From contig CAZOMY010000016.1 of assembly GCA_964581115.1 (NCBI GenBank), positions 4,997 through 68,996 on the forward strand: 64,000 nucleotides of DNA, written 5' to 3'. Below, in pieces: positions 1 through 9,384 of this stretch. Position 1 is the stretch's first letter. Each line of letters starts with the position of its first letter. The notes below the pieces were generated by a model. It was not told the origin of the DNA and ran no database searches. It saw only the letters and a program-made list of their open reading frames with translations. The stretch is from 2-02-FULL-55-14 sp964581115. GTDB lineage: Bacteria; Bacteroidota; Ignavibacteria; UBA10030. Position numbers and translations under genes: made by a program.

Positions 1-305
1 ACTGGGGCATCCCGACGTCCGACGCCGTCCGGCAGTGTGCCGCGTTGCGCACCGAGCAACGGCCCTTCACGTTGATCGCATCCGGGGGCATTCAAAGCGG
101 ACTCGATATGGCCAAAGCGATCGCGCTCGGCGCCGACCTCACCGGCGCGGCCCGCCCATTCCTGCAGGCGCTGCGTGCCGGCGGACGGAAGGGATTGAAC
201 CGGTTGCTGGACGGCTGGGAGCTCCAGTTCCGCGGAGCGATGTTCCTGACGGGCTCCCGCACGCTGGACGATCTTCGCCGGCAGACGCTGATGTTGCGAC
301 ATTAA
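1..305 (+). CDS. fni: Type 2 isopentenyl-diphosphate delta-isomerase, C-terminal part (5' end outside window)
   Basis: Only the last 100 or so codons are present, read in the frame starting at base 3 and ending at TAA 303-305. The visible protein opens with WGIPTSDA, matching the 'DWGIPT' segment of the FMN-dependent isomerase. It continues with IASGGIQSG and ALGADLTGAARP, the phosphate-binding end of the TIM barrel that holds FMN. The enzyme interconverts isopentenyl and dimethylallyl diphosphate in the cytoplasm. The next gene, a prenyl synthase, uses exactly these products, which supports the call. The family is normally about 340-360 residues, so roughly two thirds lies to the left of the window. 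Confidence 0.85.
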   Translation, partial: WGIPTSDAVRQCAALRTEQRPFTLIASGGIQSGLDMAKAIALGADLTGAARPFLQALRAGGRKGLNRLLDGWELQFRGAMFLTGSRTLDDLRRQTLMLRH

Positions 306-335
306 GCACCCGCATTCCGCAACAACGTTCCGACC

Positions 336-1328
336 ATGGTCCCGGTTCAACAATTCTTCGTTCGCCGCTACGCCGCCTATCGCCGGCGAGTCGAACACTC
401 CTTGCGCTCGCTCGTCCGGACGCCAGTGCCGGCCACCCTCTACGACCCCGCCCGGTATGTGCTCGAAGGAGGCGGAAAGCGGGTGCGATCGGTGCTGCTG
501 CTGGCCGCATGCCGTGGCGTGGGAGGCTCGACCTCCGATGCGCTTCCGGCCAGTGTCGCGATCGAGGTGCTCCACAACTTCACGCTGGTGCACGATGACA
601 TCATGGACCACGCGTCGACGCGGCGCGGCCGGCCGACGGTCCACCGGCGCTGGGACGAGAACATCGCCATTCTGGCCGGCGACGCGATGGTGGCGATGGC
701 GTACGAAGCCCTGACTCGAACGCCGGGCCGACGGGTGCGCGAAGCGGTGCGTCTCTTCACGGAAGGTCTGCTCGTCGTGTGCGAGGGGCAGGCCTATGAC
801 AAGGAATTCGAAACGCGGCGGCGCGTAACGTTGCGGGACTACCTTCGGATGATCGATCGCAAGACGGGCCGCCTCATTGCCGTTGCGGCGGAGTTGGGAG
901 GCATCATCGGCGGGGCCACGGCGCGCCAACGGCGGGCCTTGCGCACGTACGGCTCCCTGGTCGGCCGCGCGTTCCAGATCCAGGACGACGTACTCGACAT
1001 CATGGCCGATGAGGCGGAGTTCGGCAAGCGCATCGGCGGCGACCTGGTTGAAGGGAAAAAGACGTTCCTGTTGCTGCGTGCATTGGAGAAGGCGCGCGGT
1101 CGCGACCGCCGGGAACTCCTGCGCGTCGTCCGCAAGGAGCGGGTGAGATTCTCCGAGGCCCCGGCCTTTCGCGAGATCTTCCGGCGGACGGGGGCGCTCG
1201 ACGACGCCCGCCGTCGCATCGACCGGGACATTCGAACGGCCCAACGCTCGCTCCTGGAGCTTCCGGCCTCGCCGGACCGCGACATGCTCATATGGTTTGC
1301 GGATCTGATCCGGGTGAGGACGTTCTAG
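336..1328 (+). CDS. Polyprenyl (geranylgeranyl/octaprenyl-type) diphosphate synthase
   Basis: This 330-residue all-alpha trans-prenyltransferase condenses allylic diphosphates with isopentenyl diphosphate. The visible family landmarks are GGGKRVRS near residue 45, the first aspartate-rich motif in LVHDDIMD near residues 85-92, a KTG motif in RKTGRLI, and the second aspartate-rich motif QDDVLDI. A FGKRIGGDLVEGKKT segment follows the second motif. The start is the ATG 30 bases after the isomerase stop, so the two genes probably share a transcript. Chain length cannot be read reliably from sequence; geranylgeranyl or longer (quinone side chain) are both possible. Confidence 0.88.
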   Translation: MVPVQQFFVRRYAAYRRRVEHSLRSLVRTPVPATLYDPARYVLEGGGKRVRSVLLLAACRGVGGSTSDALPASVAIEVLHNFTLVHDDIMDHASTRRGRPTVHRRWDENIAILAGDAMVAMAYEALTRTPGRRVREAVRLFTEGLLVVCEGQAYDKEFETRRRVTLRDYLRMIDRKTGRLIAVAAELGGIIGGATARQRRALRTYGSLVGRAFQIQDDVLDIMADEAEFGKRIGGDLVEGKKTFLLLRALEKARGRDRRELLRVVRKERVRFSEAPAFREIFRRTGALDDARRRIDRDIRTAQRSLLELPASPDRDMLIWFADLIRVRTF

Positions 1329-1422
1329 TGATGCACTCGAGTTTCGAACTCCTCGCTACCTTCTTAACGTTCGAGATCTGGTCGCCGCGTTCGCTGCGCG
1401 AACTCGGTTTCGGAAAGTACTC

Positions 1423-1695
1423 ATGATCGAACGTGAAGTGACGATCCGCAACCGTGCCGGCCTGCACACCCGCCCGGCCGCCGCGCTGGTGAAGTTGGCC
1501 GCCAAGTTCCGGTCCGAATTCCTGATCGAAAAGGACGGCCTGGAGATCAACGGAAAGAGCATCATTGGCGTCATGACCCTGGCCGCTGAGCAGGGATCCA
1601 CGCTGAGGCTCCAATTCGTCGGCGACGACGAGCAGGAGATGTGCGCCGCCATCGTGGACCTATTCGATCGCGGTTTTGACGAAGCTGTGTCCTGA
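1423..1695 (+). CDS. ptsH: HPr-like phosphocarrier protein
   Basis: A 90-residue HPr. The phosphorylated histidine sits in NRAGLHTRPAA at residue 15, and the regulatory serine region appears as NGKSIIGVM near residue 46. It accepts phosphate from enzyme I, encoded 2 bases downstream. Both key sites are intact, so kinase control at the serine is possible. No sugar-specific enzyme II is present in the window. In a bacterium without PTS permeases this carrier would act in regulation rather than transport; that is inference. Confidence 0.93.
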   Translation: MIEREVTIRNRAGLHTRPAAALVKLAAKFRSEFLIEKDGLEINGKSIIGVMTLAAEQGSTLRLQFVGDDEQEMCAAIVDLFDRGFDEAVS

Positions 1696-1697
1696 CC

Positions 1698-3482
1698 ATG
1701 CCGACCTCTGCACCAACGACCGAGATCGTTCTGAAAGGGATCCCCGCCGCCCCGGGCATTGCTTTGGGACCGCTGTATCTCTTCCGGCGCATCGAGCAAA
1801 CGGTGGTAGAGCGACGCATCGCGCCGGCCGACGTCGACGCGGAGCTTCTGCGTCTCGAAGGCGCGATCGAACGGTCCAAGAAAGAGCTGGCCAAGATCCT
1901 GGCGTTCGCCGAGCAGAAGCTCGGACCGTCGCAGGCGAAGATCTTCGAGGCCCAGCTGCTGATCCTCGAGGACGTGGTGCTGTTCGAGTCGGTCTTCAAG
2001 CGGGTCCGGTACGAACGGAAGAACGCCGAGTTCCTCGTTCACGAGGAGATGGAGAAGTACCACCGGCTCATGGCCAACGCACGCGACGAATACACGCGCG
2101 AGCGGGCGATGGACCTCGAAGAAGTGCGCAACCGGCTGATCAGGAACCTGCAGGAACAGAAGCTCGTGTCGCGCCTCGAAGGCGCGCACATCATCGCCGC
2201 GCACCAGCTTGGCGCGGCCGATGCGATGATCCTCAGCCGGAACAACGTGCTGGCATACGTCACGGAGATCGGCGGCGCCACGTCGCACATGGCGCTGCTC
2301 GCCCGCGCGCTCCAGATCCCCACCGTCGTCGGCGTTCACGACCTGTTGCAGCAGGTGAGCTCCGGCGCGCCGGCCATCGTCGATGGGTTCCGCGGTGAGG
2401 TCGTGATCCATCCGACACCCGCGACGATCGAATCGTGCGAGTGCCGCAAGAAGGAGATGACGCAGTTCGAGCAGACGCTGGCCGAACTGCGCGACCTTCC
2501 TGCCGAGACGCTCGACGGGCATCGCGTGACGCTCGCGGCCAACGTCGAACTCTCCGAAGAGCTGCCGTTCATCCACCGCCAGGGTGCGGAGGGGATCGGC
2601 CTGTACCGGACGGAAACGCTGCTGATCGGCAAAGAGGTGTTCCCGACGGAAGAGCAGCAGTTCCGACAGTACGACCTGATTGCCGGCTCGATGGCCCCGC
2701 GCCAAGTGATCATCCGCACGTTCGATATCGGCGGGGACAAGTTGATGACCCAGCAGACAAAGGAGCAGAATCCGTTCCTCGGCTGGCGCGGCATCCGCAT
2801 CATGCTCGACAAGCCGCAGGTCTTTCTCGATCAGCTGCGCGCCGTCTTGCGGGCGAGCGTACGCAAGAATGTGGCCATCATGTTCCCCATGGTCTCGAAC
2901 ATCAAGGAGGTCCGGCTGGCGAAGCAACTCCTCGACCAGGCCAAGGATGAGTTGCGCAGCCGCGGGCACGCCTTCGACGAACAGATCCCCGTGGGCGTGA
3001 TGGTCGAAGTGCCGGCCGCGGCCATCATCGCCGGCGACCTGGCGCGTGAAGTGACCTTCCTCAGCATCGGCACGAACGACCTCATCCAGTATCTGCTCGC
3101 CGTCGACCGGGGAAACGACGTCGTCTCCGACCTGTACCAGGAGTTCCATCCCGCCGTCGTCCGTTTCCTGCGACGGATCATCGAGCGGGGCAAGGATGGC
3201 GGCGCCTGGGTGGGCATGTGCGGTGAGATGGCCGGCGATCCGTTGGCCACGGTGCTGCTCCTCGGGCTGGGTCTCGACGAGTTCAGCGTCGCTCCGACGA
3301 TCCTTCCCGAGATCAAAAAGATCATCCGGTCGGTCCGGCTTTCCGACGCGAAACGGCTTGCGGACCATGTGCTGTCGCTTGACACCGAGGACGCCATCCG
3401 CGCGGCCGTGGCCGACCACATGCGCAAGACATTCCCCGAGATCCCCATCAACCTCCCGAAAAACGACGAGGCACGACCATGA
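1698..3482 (+). CDS. ptsI: Phosphoenolpyruvate-protein phosphotransferase (PTS enzyme I)
   Basis: A 594-residue enzyme I that transfers phosphate from phosphoenolpyruvate to HPr. The N-terminal region carries the swivelling phosphohistidine in GGATSHMALLAR near residues 192-203. The C-terminal barrel carries GLYRTETLLIG, the GWRGIR motif, MVEVPAAA, SIGTNDLIQY and the catalytic cysteine in GMCGEMAGDP. Length is close to the family norm of about 575 residues. The gene follows ptsH by 2 bases, and its stop overlaps the next start by 4 bases (ATGA), so the three genes are probably co-translated. Confidence 0.95.
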   Translation: MPTSAPTTEIVLKGIPAAPGIALGPLYLFRRIEQTVVERRIAPADVDAELLRLEGAIERSKKELAKILAFAEQKLGPSQAKIFEAQLLILEDVVLFESVFKRVRYERKNAEFLVHEEMEKYHRLMANARDEYTRERAMDLEEVRNRLIRNLQEQKLVSRLEGAHIIAAHQLGAADAMILSRNNVLAYVTEIGGATSHMALLARALQIPTVVGVHDLLQQVSSGAPAIVDGFRGEVVIHPTPATIESCECRKKEMTQFEQTLAELRDLPAETLDGHRVTLAANVELSEELPFIHRQGAEGIGLYRTETLLIGKEVFPTEEQQFRQYDLIAGSMAPRQVIIRTFDIGGDKLMTQQTKEQNPFLGWRGIRIMLDKPQVFLDQLRAVLRASVRKNVAIMFPMVSNIKEVRLAKQLLDQAKDELRSRGHAFDEQIPVGVMVEVPAAAIIAGDLAREVTFLSIGTNDLIQYLLAVDRGNDVVSDLYQEFHPAVVRFLRRIIERGKDGGAWVGMCGEMAGDPLATVLLLGLGLDEFSVAPTILPEIKKIIRSVRLSDAKRLADHVLSLDTEDAIRAAVADHMRKTFPEIPINLPKNDEARP

Positions 3483-4531
3483 CGCTCCAGGATATTCAAC
3501 GGCTCGATCCCAAAGGCATGTACGCCTGGATCAAGGACTTTCCCGAACAGGTACGCAAAGCCGTGGCCATCGGTCAGGCGGCGAAAGCCCCCTACAAGGC
3601 GTCGGCGTTCAACGCTGTCGTCCTCACAGGCCTCGGTGGCTCGGCCATCGGCGGCGATCTGTTGCGCTCCTACCTGGCCGACGAGTTGAAGGTTCCTTTC
3701 ATCGTCAACCGCGGCTATGCTCTTCCTTCGTTCGTCGGGCCGAAGACGCTTGTCATCGTTTCGTCGTACTCGGGCAACACGGAGGAAACGATCGCCTCGC
3801 ACAAGGACGCCGTGAAGCGGAAGGCGAAGGTGCTCTGCATCAGCACCGGCGGCCAGACACAGAAGATGGCGAAGAAGTACCGACAGCCCTGGGTGGAGAT
3901 CCCCGGCGGCCTTTCGCCCCGTGCCGCGCTCGGCTTTTCTTTCTTCCCCCTGCTCGTTCTCTTGTCGAAGATGGGGTTCGTGAAGAACAAGTTGCGCGAG
4001 ATCAACGAGACACTGACCGTCCTGCGCGACCTGTCGGCCCGATACAGCGACCCGTCGTCGGCTGAAAATATGCCGCTCGCCCTCGCCGCGGCGCTCAAAG
4101 ACCGCCTGCCGGTCGTATACTCCTCGACCGACCACCTCGACGCCATCAACGTCCGCTGGCGCGGTCAGATCAACGAGAATGCCAAGCAGCTGGCCCACGG
4201 CCATGTCCTCCCCGAAATGAACCACAACGAGCTGGTCGGCTGGAAGTGCGCCCCCGACCTGCTCCGCCAGACGCATGTCATCTTTCTCCGCGACATCGGA
4301 ACGCATCCACGGGTCCGTATTCGCGAGGACATTACGAAGCAATGGATCGCCCCGTTGGCGGGCGGTATGACCGACGTTCCGAGCGTGGGCCGCACGCTAT
4401 TGGCCCGCATGTTCTCGCTCATCCACACGGGCGATTGGGTGAGCCTCTACCTGGCCGTTCTGAACGGCGTCGACCCCGAGCCGGTGGAGCCGATCAACTA
4501 CCTCAAGGGCGAACTCGCCAAGGTGAAGTAG
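3479..4531 (+). CDS. Bifunctional glucose-6-phosphate/mannose-6-phosphate isomerase
   Basis: A 350-residue SIS-domain isomerase of the short bifunctional PGI/PMI type. The first SIS half contains GLGGSAIGGDLL and SSYSGNTEETI, the sugar-phosphate binding loop. The second half contains ENAKQLAHGHVLPEMNHNE, which carries the conserved glutamate and histidine used for proton transfer. It would interconvert fructose-6-phosphate with glucose-6- or mannose-6-phosphate. The start overlaps the ptsI stop by four bases, linking sugar-phosphate metabolism to the PEP phosphotransferase pair. Exact substrate preference is inferred from family. Confidence 0.87.
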   Translation: MTLQDIQRLDPKGMYAWIKDFPEQVRKAVAIGQAAKAPYKASAFNAVVLTGLGGSAIGGDLLRSYLADELKVPFIVNRGYALPSFVGPKTLVIVSSYSGNTEETIASHKDAVKRKAKVLCISTGGQTQKMAKKYRQPWVEIPGGLSPRAALGFSFFPLLVLLSKMGFVKNKLREINETLTVLRDLSARYSDPSSAENMPLALAAALKDRLPVVYSSTDHLDAINVRWRGQINENAKQLAHGHVLPEMNHNELVGWKCAPDLLRQTHVIFLRDIGTHPRVRIREDITKQWIAPLAGGMTDVPSVGRTLLARMFSLIHTGDWVSLYLAVLNGVDPEPVEPINYLKGELAKVK

Positions 4532-4558
4532 GCGGCGGAGACGGGAGGACGCGCGACG

Positions 4559-7360
4559 ATGAGGCGTTGGGTGGCGGTGGCGGCGGCGTTGGCCTGTCTG
4601 GTCGGCCAGGTCGGGGCCCAGTTCTACTCCTTCGGCCGGAACAAGGTCCAGTACACCGATTTCGACTGGCATGTCCTCCGGACGGAGCACTTCCACATCT
4701 ATTATTATGAAGGGATGGAGGACCTGGCGCGCCGTGGCGCGGCCGTCGCCGAGGAGGCCTACCTCCGGCTGGAGGAGCGGTTCAACCACAGCATCTCGCA
4801 TCCCATCCCGCTCATCTTCTACTCATCCCACCTGCATTTCCAGCAGACGAACACGACGCCGGGCTTCATTCCCGAAGGCGTGGGCGGCTTCTTCGAATTC
4901 CTGAAGGGGCGCGTCGTCATTCCCTCCAACGGCTCTTCGACGCAGTTCGCTCACGTCATACGGCACGAGCTCGTACACGTCTTCACGATGAGCAAATTCA
5001 ACCGTGTCTTGACCGACCATCGTGCGCCGCTTGACCGGATCGCGCCGCTCTGGTTCACCGAGGGGATTGCCGAGTACTGGTCGACGGAGTGGGACACGCA
5101 GGCGGACTTTGTCGTCCGCGACGCCGTGATGCACAACTACGTTCCCGGAACGGAACAGATGTATCGCATCGCCGGCACGTATCTGATGTACAAGCTCGGA
5201 CAGAACATCTGCGAGTTCGTCGCGCGCAGGTACGGCGAAGAGAAGCTCCTGCTTCTGTTCGAGAACGCATGGAAGGCGAAAACCTGGCAGGAGGTGTGGA
5301 AGCAAACGCTGGGCGTCGACGCTGAGGAATTCGACCGGCTCTGGCTCTACGAGCTCAGAAAACGCTATTATCCGCTTGTCGCAATCCAGGACCTGCCGAG
5401 TGCCGTGACGACGACCCTGGTCGACGAGGGCTTCAACGCGAAGCCGACCGTCCATGAGCAGGACGGCCGGCGGTGGGTCTATTACATCGGAAACCTGCTG
5501 GGCACCACGAGCATCTACCGCGTCGATCCTGACGCGGAGGAGCCCGAGCCGGAGCTGGTGGTGAAAGGCGAGCAGTCGCACGAACTCGAAGCCTTCCATC
5601 CGTTCCAATCAAAGCTGTCGGTGACGACGGATGGACGATTGGCGTTTGTGACGAAGACAGGCGAGACCGATGCTCTGCATCTTTACGACACACGGCGCGG
5701 AGAGCTCGCCGGAACGTTCCGCTTTAGCGGCCTCGTCGTGATCGGTTCCCCCTCGTGGGCGCCCGACGGGCGTCGTTTGGTCTTCTCATCGATCGACCGG
5801 ACGGGGAATCAGGACTTGTACGTCTTCGACGTGGCCGCGGAGCGCCTGACGCGGCTGACGAACGACCTCTACGACGACCGGGATCCGGCCTGGTCGCCCG
5901 ACGGCGGCCTCATTGCGTTCAGCTCCGACCGGACGGCGTACGGTCCGCAGGGCCGGTACCACCTTTTCACCATTGACACGACGGGATCGGACGTTCGATA
6001 CGTGACGTTCGGTGATGCGACCGACCTGGCGCCGGCATGGTCTCCCGACGGTCGTTGGCTCGCCTTCACGTCGGATGTTGACGGCGCCAACAATGTATGG
6101 GCCGTTGATATGCGCGCCCCCGAGGCATCTCGATCGATCCGGCGGTTGACCTCCTTCATCACGTCGTCGTCGGATCCGGCCTGGGGAGGTCGGGACGACC
6201 TTGTCTTCACGGTGTACGAGCGGGGCGGCTTCCAGATACGTTCGATGGGTGACATTTCGGCCCGACTTGACACGGCGGAGGTGCGACCGGTACCGGCACC
6301 CGACCGACTGAACGGATGGGAGCCGGAACGTCTCGGCGGACCGATGGCGCAGGAACCGATCCAGTACAGCAAAGAGTATTCGTTGGACCTCGCACAGAGC
6401 CAGATCTCGACCGACCCGGTGTTCGGCACCATCGGCGGCGCGGCGCTGGCCATGAGCGACCTCTTGGGCAATGACCAATACACCTTCCTCTTGTACAACA
6501 CCGCCCAGGTCCAGTCGGAGCTCTTGGATAACTTCAACGTCGCCATCAGCCGCACGTCGCTGGGGTCGCGCGTCAATCATGCTTACGGCATCTTCCGGTT
6601 CGCGGGCAACCGGTACGACCTGACCGACCCGAACCTCTTCTATTATGAGCGATCGTTCGGCGGCTACTTTGTACTCAGCTATCCTCTGTCGCGGTTCAGA
6701 AGGATCGAAGCCGGAGTGACCGTTTCGAACTCGGACAAGGACATCTACGTCGAAGCGCCGCGTCGTGCGCTTCTCGTCTCGAACGCCATTTCGTACATCT
6801 GGGATACGTCGCTCTGGGGGCCGAGCGGCCCCGTCGACGGCCGGCGCATGAAGCTGACCCTGGCGTATACGGACGATGTCCAGTACGCAAACGTCAGCTA
6901 CTTCACCGTGATCGCCGATGTCCGCGAGTATGTGCGGCTGACGACGAGAAGCGCCTGGGCCGTGCGGGCGCATCTGTGGTACAATGACGGCATCGAGGCC
7001 AGGCGATTCTTCATGGGTGGAAGCTGGGACCTCCGGGGATGGCCACGCTGGACGATCCGCGGGCAGAAGTTGTGGCTGGCCAGTCAGGAGCTCCGGTTTC
7101 CGTTCATCGATGAGTTCACCGTCCGGTTTCCGTTCCTGGGGATCGGTCTGGGTTCGATCCGCGGGGCGCTGTACACGGATGTCGGCGGGGCGTGGGACGA
7201 GGCCTACCGCGATACGAAGGGTTCCGTCGGTGCGGGCGTGCGGATGAATCTGGGTGGCGTCATCGTGCTTCGGTACGACGTCGGAAAGCGGCTGGAGCAG
7301 GACCTGAGACGTCTGCAGAAAGGGCTGTACTACCAGTTCTTTTTTGGATGGGATTTCTAA
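4559..7360 (+). CDS. Outer-membrane protein: metallopeptidase-like domain, TolB-type propeller and C-terminal beta-barrel
   Basis: A 933-residue envelope protein. Residues 1-20 are a signal peptide ending near VGQVGAQ. The next 230 residues are a gluzincin-like domain with the zinc motif HELVH near residue 138 and EGIAEYWS as the probable third-ligand helix. Residues of about 280-560 contain WD40/TolB repeats (SPSWAPDGRRLVF, DPAWSPDGGLIAF, APAWSPDGRWLAF). The last 330 residues look like a BamA-type surface-antigen barrel, with a closing aromatic tail GWDF suited to outer-membrane assembly. Peptidase activity is inferred from the intact HExxH. The stop overlaps the next start (TAATG), suggesting co-translation with the PQQ-repeat lipoprotein. 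Confidence 0.72.
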   Translation: MRRWVAVAAALACLVGQVGAQFYSFGRNKVQYTDFDWHVLRTEHFHIYYYEGMEDLARRGAAVAEEAYLRLEERFNHSISHPIPLIFYSSHLHFQQTNTTPGFIPEGVGGFFEFLKGRVVIPSNGSSTQFAHVIRHELVHVFTMSKFNRVLTDHRAPLDRIAPLWFTEGIAEYWSTEWDTQADFVVRDAVMHNYVPGTEQMYRIAGTYLMYKLGQNICEFVARRYGEEKLLLLFENAWKAKTWQEVWKQTLGVDAEEFDRLWLYELRKRYYPLVAIQDLPSAVTTTLVDEGFNAKPTVHEQDGRRWVYYIGNLLGTTSIYRVDPDAEEPEPELVVKGEQSHELEAFHPFQSKLSVTTDGRLAFVTKTGETDALHLYDTRRGELAGTFRFSGLVVIGSPSWAPDGRRLVFSSIDRTGNQDLYVFDVAAERLTRLTNDLYDDRDPAWSPDGGLIAFSSDRTAYGPQGRYHLFTIDTTGSDVRYVTFGDATDLAPAWSPDGRWLAFTSDVDGANNVWAVDMRAPEASRSIRRLTSFITSSSDPAWGGRDDLVFTVYERGGFQIRSMGDISARLDTAEVRPVPAPDRLNGWEPERLGGPMAQEPIQYSKEYSLDLAQSQISTDPVFGTIGGAALAMSDLLGNDQYTFLLYNTAQVQSELLDNFNVAISRTSLGSRVNHAYGIFRFAGNRYDLTDPNLFYYERSFGGYFVLSYPLSRFRRIEAGVTVSNSDKDIYVEAPRRALLVSNAISYIWDTSLWGPSGPVDGRRMKLTLAYTDDVQYANVSYFTVIADVREYVRLTTRSAWAVRAHLWYNDGIEARRFFMGGSWDLRGWPRWTIRGQKLWLASQELRFPFIDEFTVRFPFLGIGLGSIRGALYTDVGGAWDEAYRDTKGSVGAGVRMNLGGVIVLRYDVGKRLEQDLRRLQKGLYYQFFFGWDF

Positions 7361-8535
7361 TGCGGGCACGAGAGAACCTCACGGCCGGCCGGTACGCCCC
7401 CTCCATCATCCTGTTGGCACTTGCGCTGACCGGTTGCGTCGGACTGGAGCTGAGCCGTCCATTCCGGACGATGCCCGACGACTGGGCACAGTCGGGCGGC
7501 GATGTGGGGCGCCGCCAGGTCGCTCCGGAGCCGCCGCCGTTGCCGTGGAAGCAGGTCTGGCAGTACAAAGCACAGGGGGGCATGCTTGCAACGCCACTCG
7601 TTCGTGATAGCGTCGCGATCCTCGGCACGCTGAACGGCGAGGTGCAGGCGGTCGAACTGCGCTCGGGCAAGCGTCTCGGGTACACGAAGGTTGGAGGACC
7701 AGTACGGGGCACGCCGGCGCTGAGCGGCACGACGGTCATGGTCCCGGTCTCGTCGCTGAAGGGGCCCTCGCTCATCGCAATGGATGTCAAAGAAGGAAGG
7801 CGTGTCTGGGAGATGACGTTGGGCCCGATCGAGTCATCGTTGCTGCTTGACAACGGACGTCTGTTCGCTGCGACACTCGAGGGACGATTGTACTGCCTGA
7901 ATGCTGCCACGGGCGAGGAGCGCTGGCGCTATCAGGTCGGCACGAAGAGCCAGCGTAAGCCGATACGGTCGGCGCCCGCCATGACGGGTGGACTGGTGGT
8001 GTTCGGCAGCGATGCCGGACTCGTGACGGCGCTCGACGCTCCGACCGGGCAACTCCGCTGGAGCGTGCGTATGGGCTCGAGCGTCTTTGCCGGCGCCGCC
8101 GCGTCGGAGGGCACGGTGGTGATTGGCGACCTGCTCGGCCGCGTCGTCGGGATCGACGGCGCGAACGGGTCGGTGTTGTGGACGCGCGAGCTGCGAAGTC
8201 CGGTCTATGCGTCCGCTGCGATCGAGGGAGGGGCGTGTTACGTGCCGGTTGCCGACGGACGGGTCGTGGCGCTCGACCTGCGGACGGGCATTGAGCTGTG
8301 GACCTTCAGAGCGAAGAGCGTCGTGAATGCGAGTCCACTCGTGGCCGGTTCGATGCTTCTTGTCCCCTCGCTCGATCGTTCCCTCACGATCCTCGACCGG
8401 CGCACCGGCGGTGCGGTGGAACGCATCGAAGTTGAAGGCCGCGTCAAAGTGACGCCCGTCGTCTGGCAGGGGTTGGTGTTGTTGTCGTACGAAGACAGGA
8501 GCGTGGCGGCGTACGCTCACGAGATTCGCGAATGA
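7360..8535 (+). CDS. PQQ-repeat beta-propeller lipoprotein, BamB-like
   Basis: The preferred start is the ATG at 7360, which overlaps the upstream stop and gives 391 residues. A longer in-frame reading from 7192 lies inside the previous gene. The N-terminus has a lipoprotein signal with lipobox LTGC near residue 30, followed by repeats of the PQQ type such as GEVQAVELRSGKRL, GRLYCLNAATGEERWRY and GLVTALDAPTGQLRW. These blades match the BamB fold, a scaffold in outer-membrane protein assembly, though other PQQ-repeat lipoproteins look similar. The upstream barrel protein and the downstream PEGA protein overlap it at both ends, so a joint envelope role is likely. Confidence 0.75.
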   Translation: MRARENLTAGRYAPSIILLALALTGCVGLELSRPFRTMPDDWAQSGGDVGRRQVAPEPPPLPWKQVWQYKAQGGMLATPLVRDSVAILGTLNGEVQAVELRSGKRLGYTKVGGPVRGTPALSGTTVMVPVSSLKGPSLIAMDVKEGRRVWEMTLGPIESSLLLDNGRLFAATLEGRLYCLNAATGEERWRYQVGTKSQRKPIRSAPAMTGGLVVFGSDAGLVTALDAPTGQLRWSVRMGSSVFAGAAASEGTVVIGDLLGRVVGIDGANGSVLWTRELRSPVYASAAIEGGACYVPVADGRVVALDLRTGIELWTFRAKSVVNASPLVAGSMLLVPSLDRSLTILDRRTGGAVERIEVEGRVKVTPVVWQGLVLLSYEDRSVAAYAHEIRE

Positions 8536-9128
8536 TGAACATGATGATCGCACGGCTTCTGCTTGCCGCGTCCTTCCCGGCGGCCGCGTTGGGAGCCTCG
8601 CCCGACTCGGGATGGGTTCGCGTCGTGGCCGATCCGGACGGGTCGCCGGTCTACATCGGCGGCCGCTACGTCGGAACGTCGCCCGTCGATTCGGTCCGGT
8701 GGGTCGCCGGCCAGGCCGTGGTTCACGCACAGATGGGACCTCGATCTCGATGGAGCGTGCATGCAGCGGTCGAGACGGTCGACGTCCCCCCGGCGCGACT
8801 CGTCGAGGTTCGGCTTACCGTTCCCCCCCCTCTGCGCGTCATCGGTCAGCCCGAACCCGTCGAGAGTCCGACGGTGATGCACGGCCCCGGAACGCTCGGT
8901 GTCAGGAGCGAGACGTGGACGGTCGCGTCGGGAGCGGCCATGGTCGCGTCGGGTGTGCTGGCGGCGGTCTTTCGCGACAAGGCCAACCGGGCCGCCTCGC
9001 GGTATCTGGACACACGGGATCCTGTTGCGCTCCAGGACGTTCGGCGCTACGATCGGTATGCCGGAGCGGCCATGGTCGGAGTTCAGCTCAGCCTCGGGGC
9101 TTTCGTGCTGTTCCTCGCAGGGCCCTAG
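8532..9128 (+). CDS. PEGA-domain envelope protein
   Basis: A 198-residue protein with a short signal-like N-terminus (IARLLLAASFPAAALGAS). A PEGA domain follows at residues of about 25-100, recognised from VVADPDGSPVYIGGRYVGTS. Two hydrophobic stretches occur near the C-terminus (SGAAMVASGVLAAVF and MVGVQLSLGAFVLFLAG). PEGA domains are common on bacterial cell surfaces but their ligands are mostly unknown. The start overlaps the stop of the PQQ-propeller gene by four bases. Several ATG codons lie close together at the start, so the exact N-terminus is uncertain. Confidence 0.65.
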   Translation: MMNMMIARLLLAASFPAAALGASPDSGWVRVVADPDGSPVYIGGRYVGTSPVDSVRWVAGQAVVHAQMGPRSRWSVHAAVETVDVPPARLVEVRLTVPPPLRVIGQPEPVESPTVMHGPGTLGVRSETWTVASGAAMVASGVLAAVFRDKANRAASRYLDTRDPVALQDVRRYDRYAGAAMVGVQLSLGAFVLFLAGP

Positions 9129-9285
9129 GACCGGTGCCTAAGGCGATCGAGCGGTGAATACTGTCGCCAGAAGTCTTTGGCGGCGTCAGATTCCGAAACG
9201 GCGGAGCGCAGCCTCACGGCTGCTCGATGGGCCGTCATCCAGCGTCGCAGGGCTGAGAATGCAAGCCCGACAACGGGTCATTTCA

Positions 9286-9314
9286 TTGCATTTTGATACA
9301 ACCCCGGATATATT
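9286..9314 (+). promoter_or_regulatory. Candidate promoter of the Crp/Fnr gene
   Basis: TTGCAT at 9286-9291 and TATATT at 9309-9314 are separated by 17 bases, in an AT-rich patch upstream of the regulator. Predicted initiation near 9321 leaves the ATG codons at 9346 and 9385 inside the transcript and excludes the earlier in-frame reading from 9154. Confidence 0.5.
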
Positions 9315-9384
9315 CTTTCACTTGATTCCCGCCGCAGGCAATGACATGCCCAGCGGACATCGAACGCTCTTCGACAGAACACCT

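Noticed and set aside
1356..3419. Long minus-strand open frame across ptsH and ptsI
   Set aside because: It is antisense to two certain genes, with biased low-complexity composition (rich in D, L, R, H, V). It is a codon-bias shadow.
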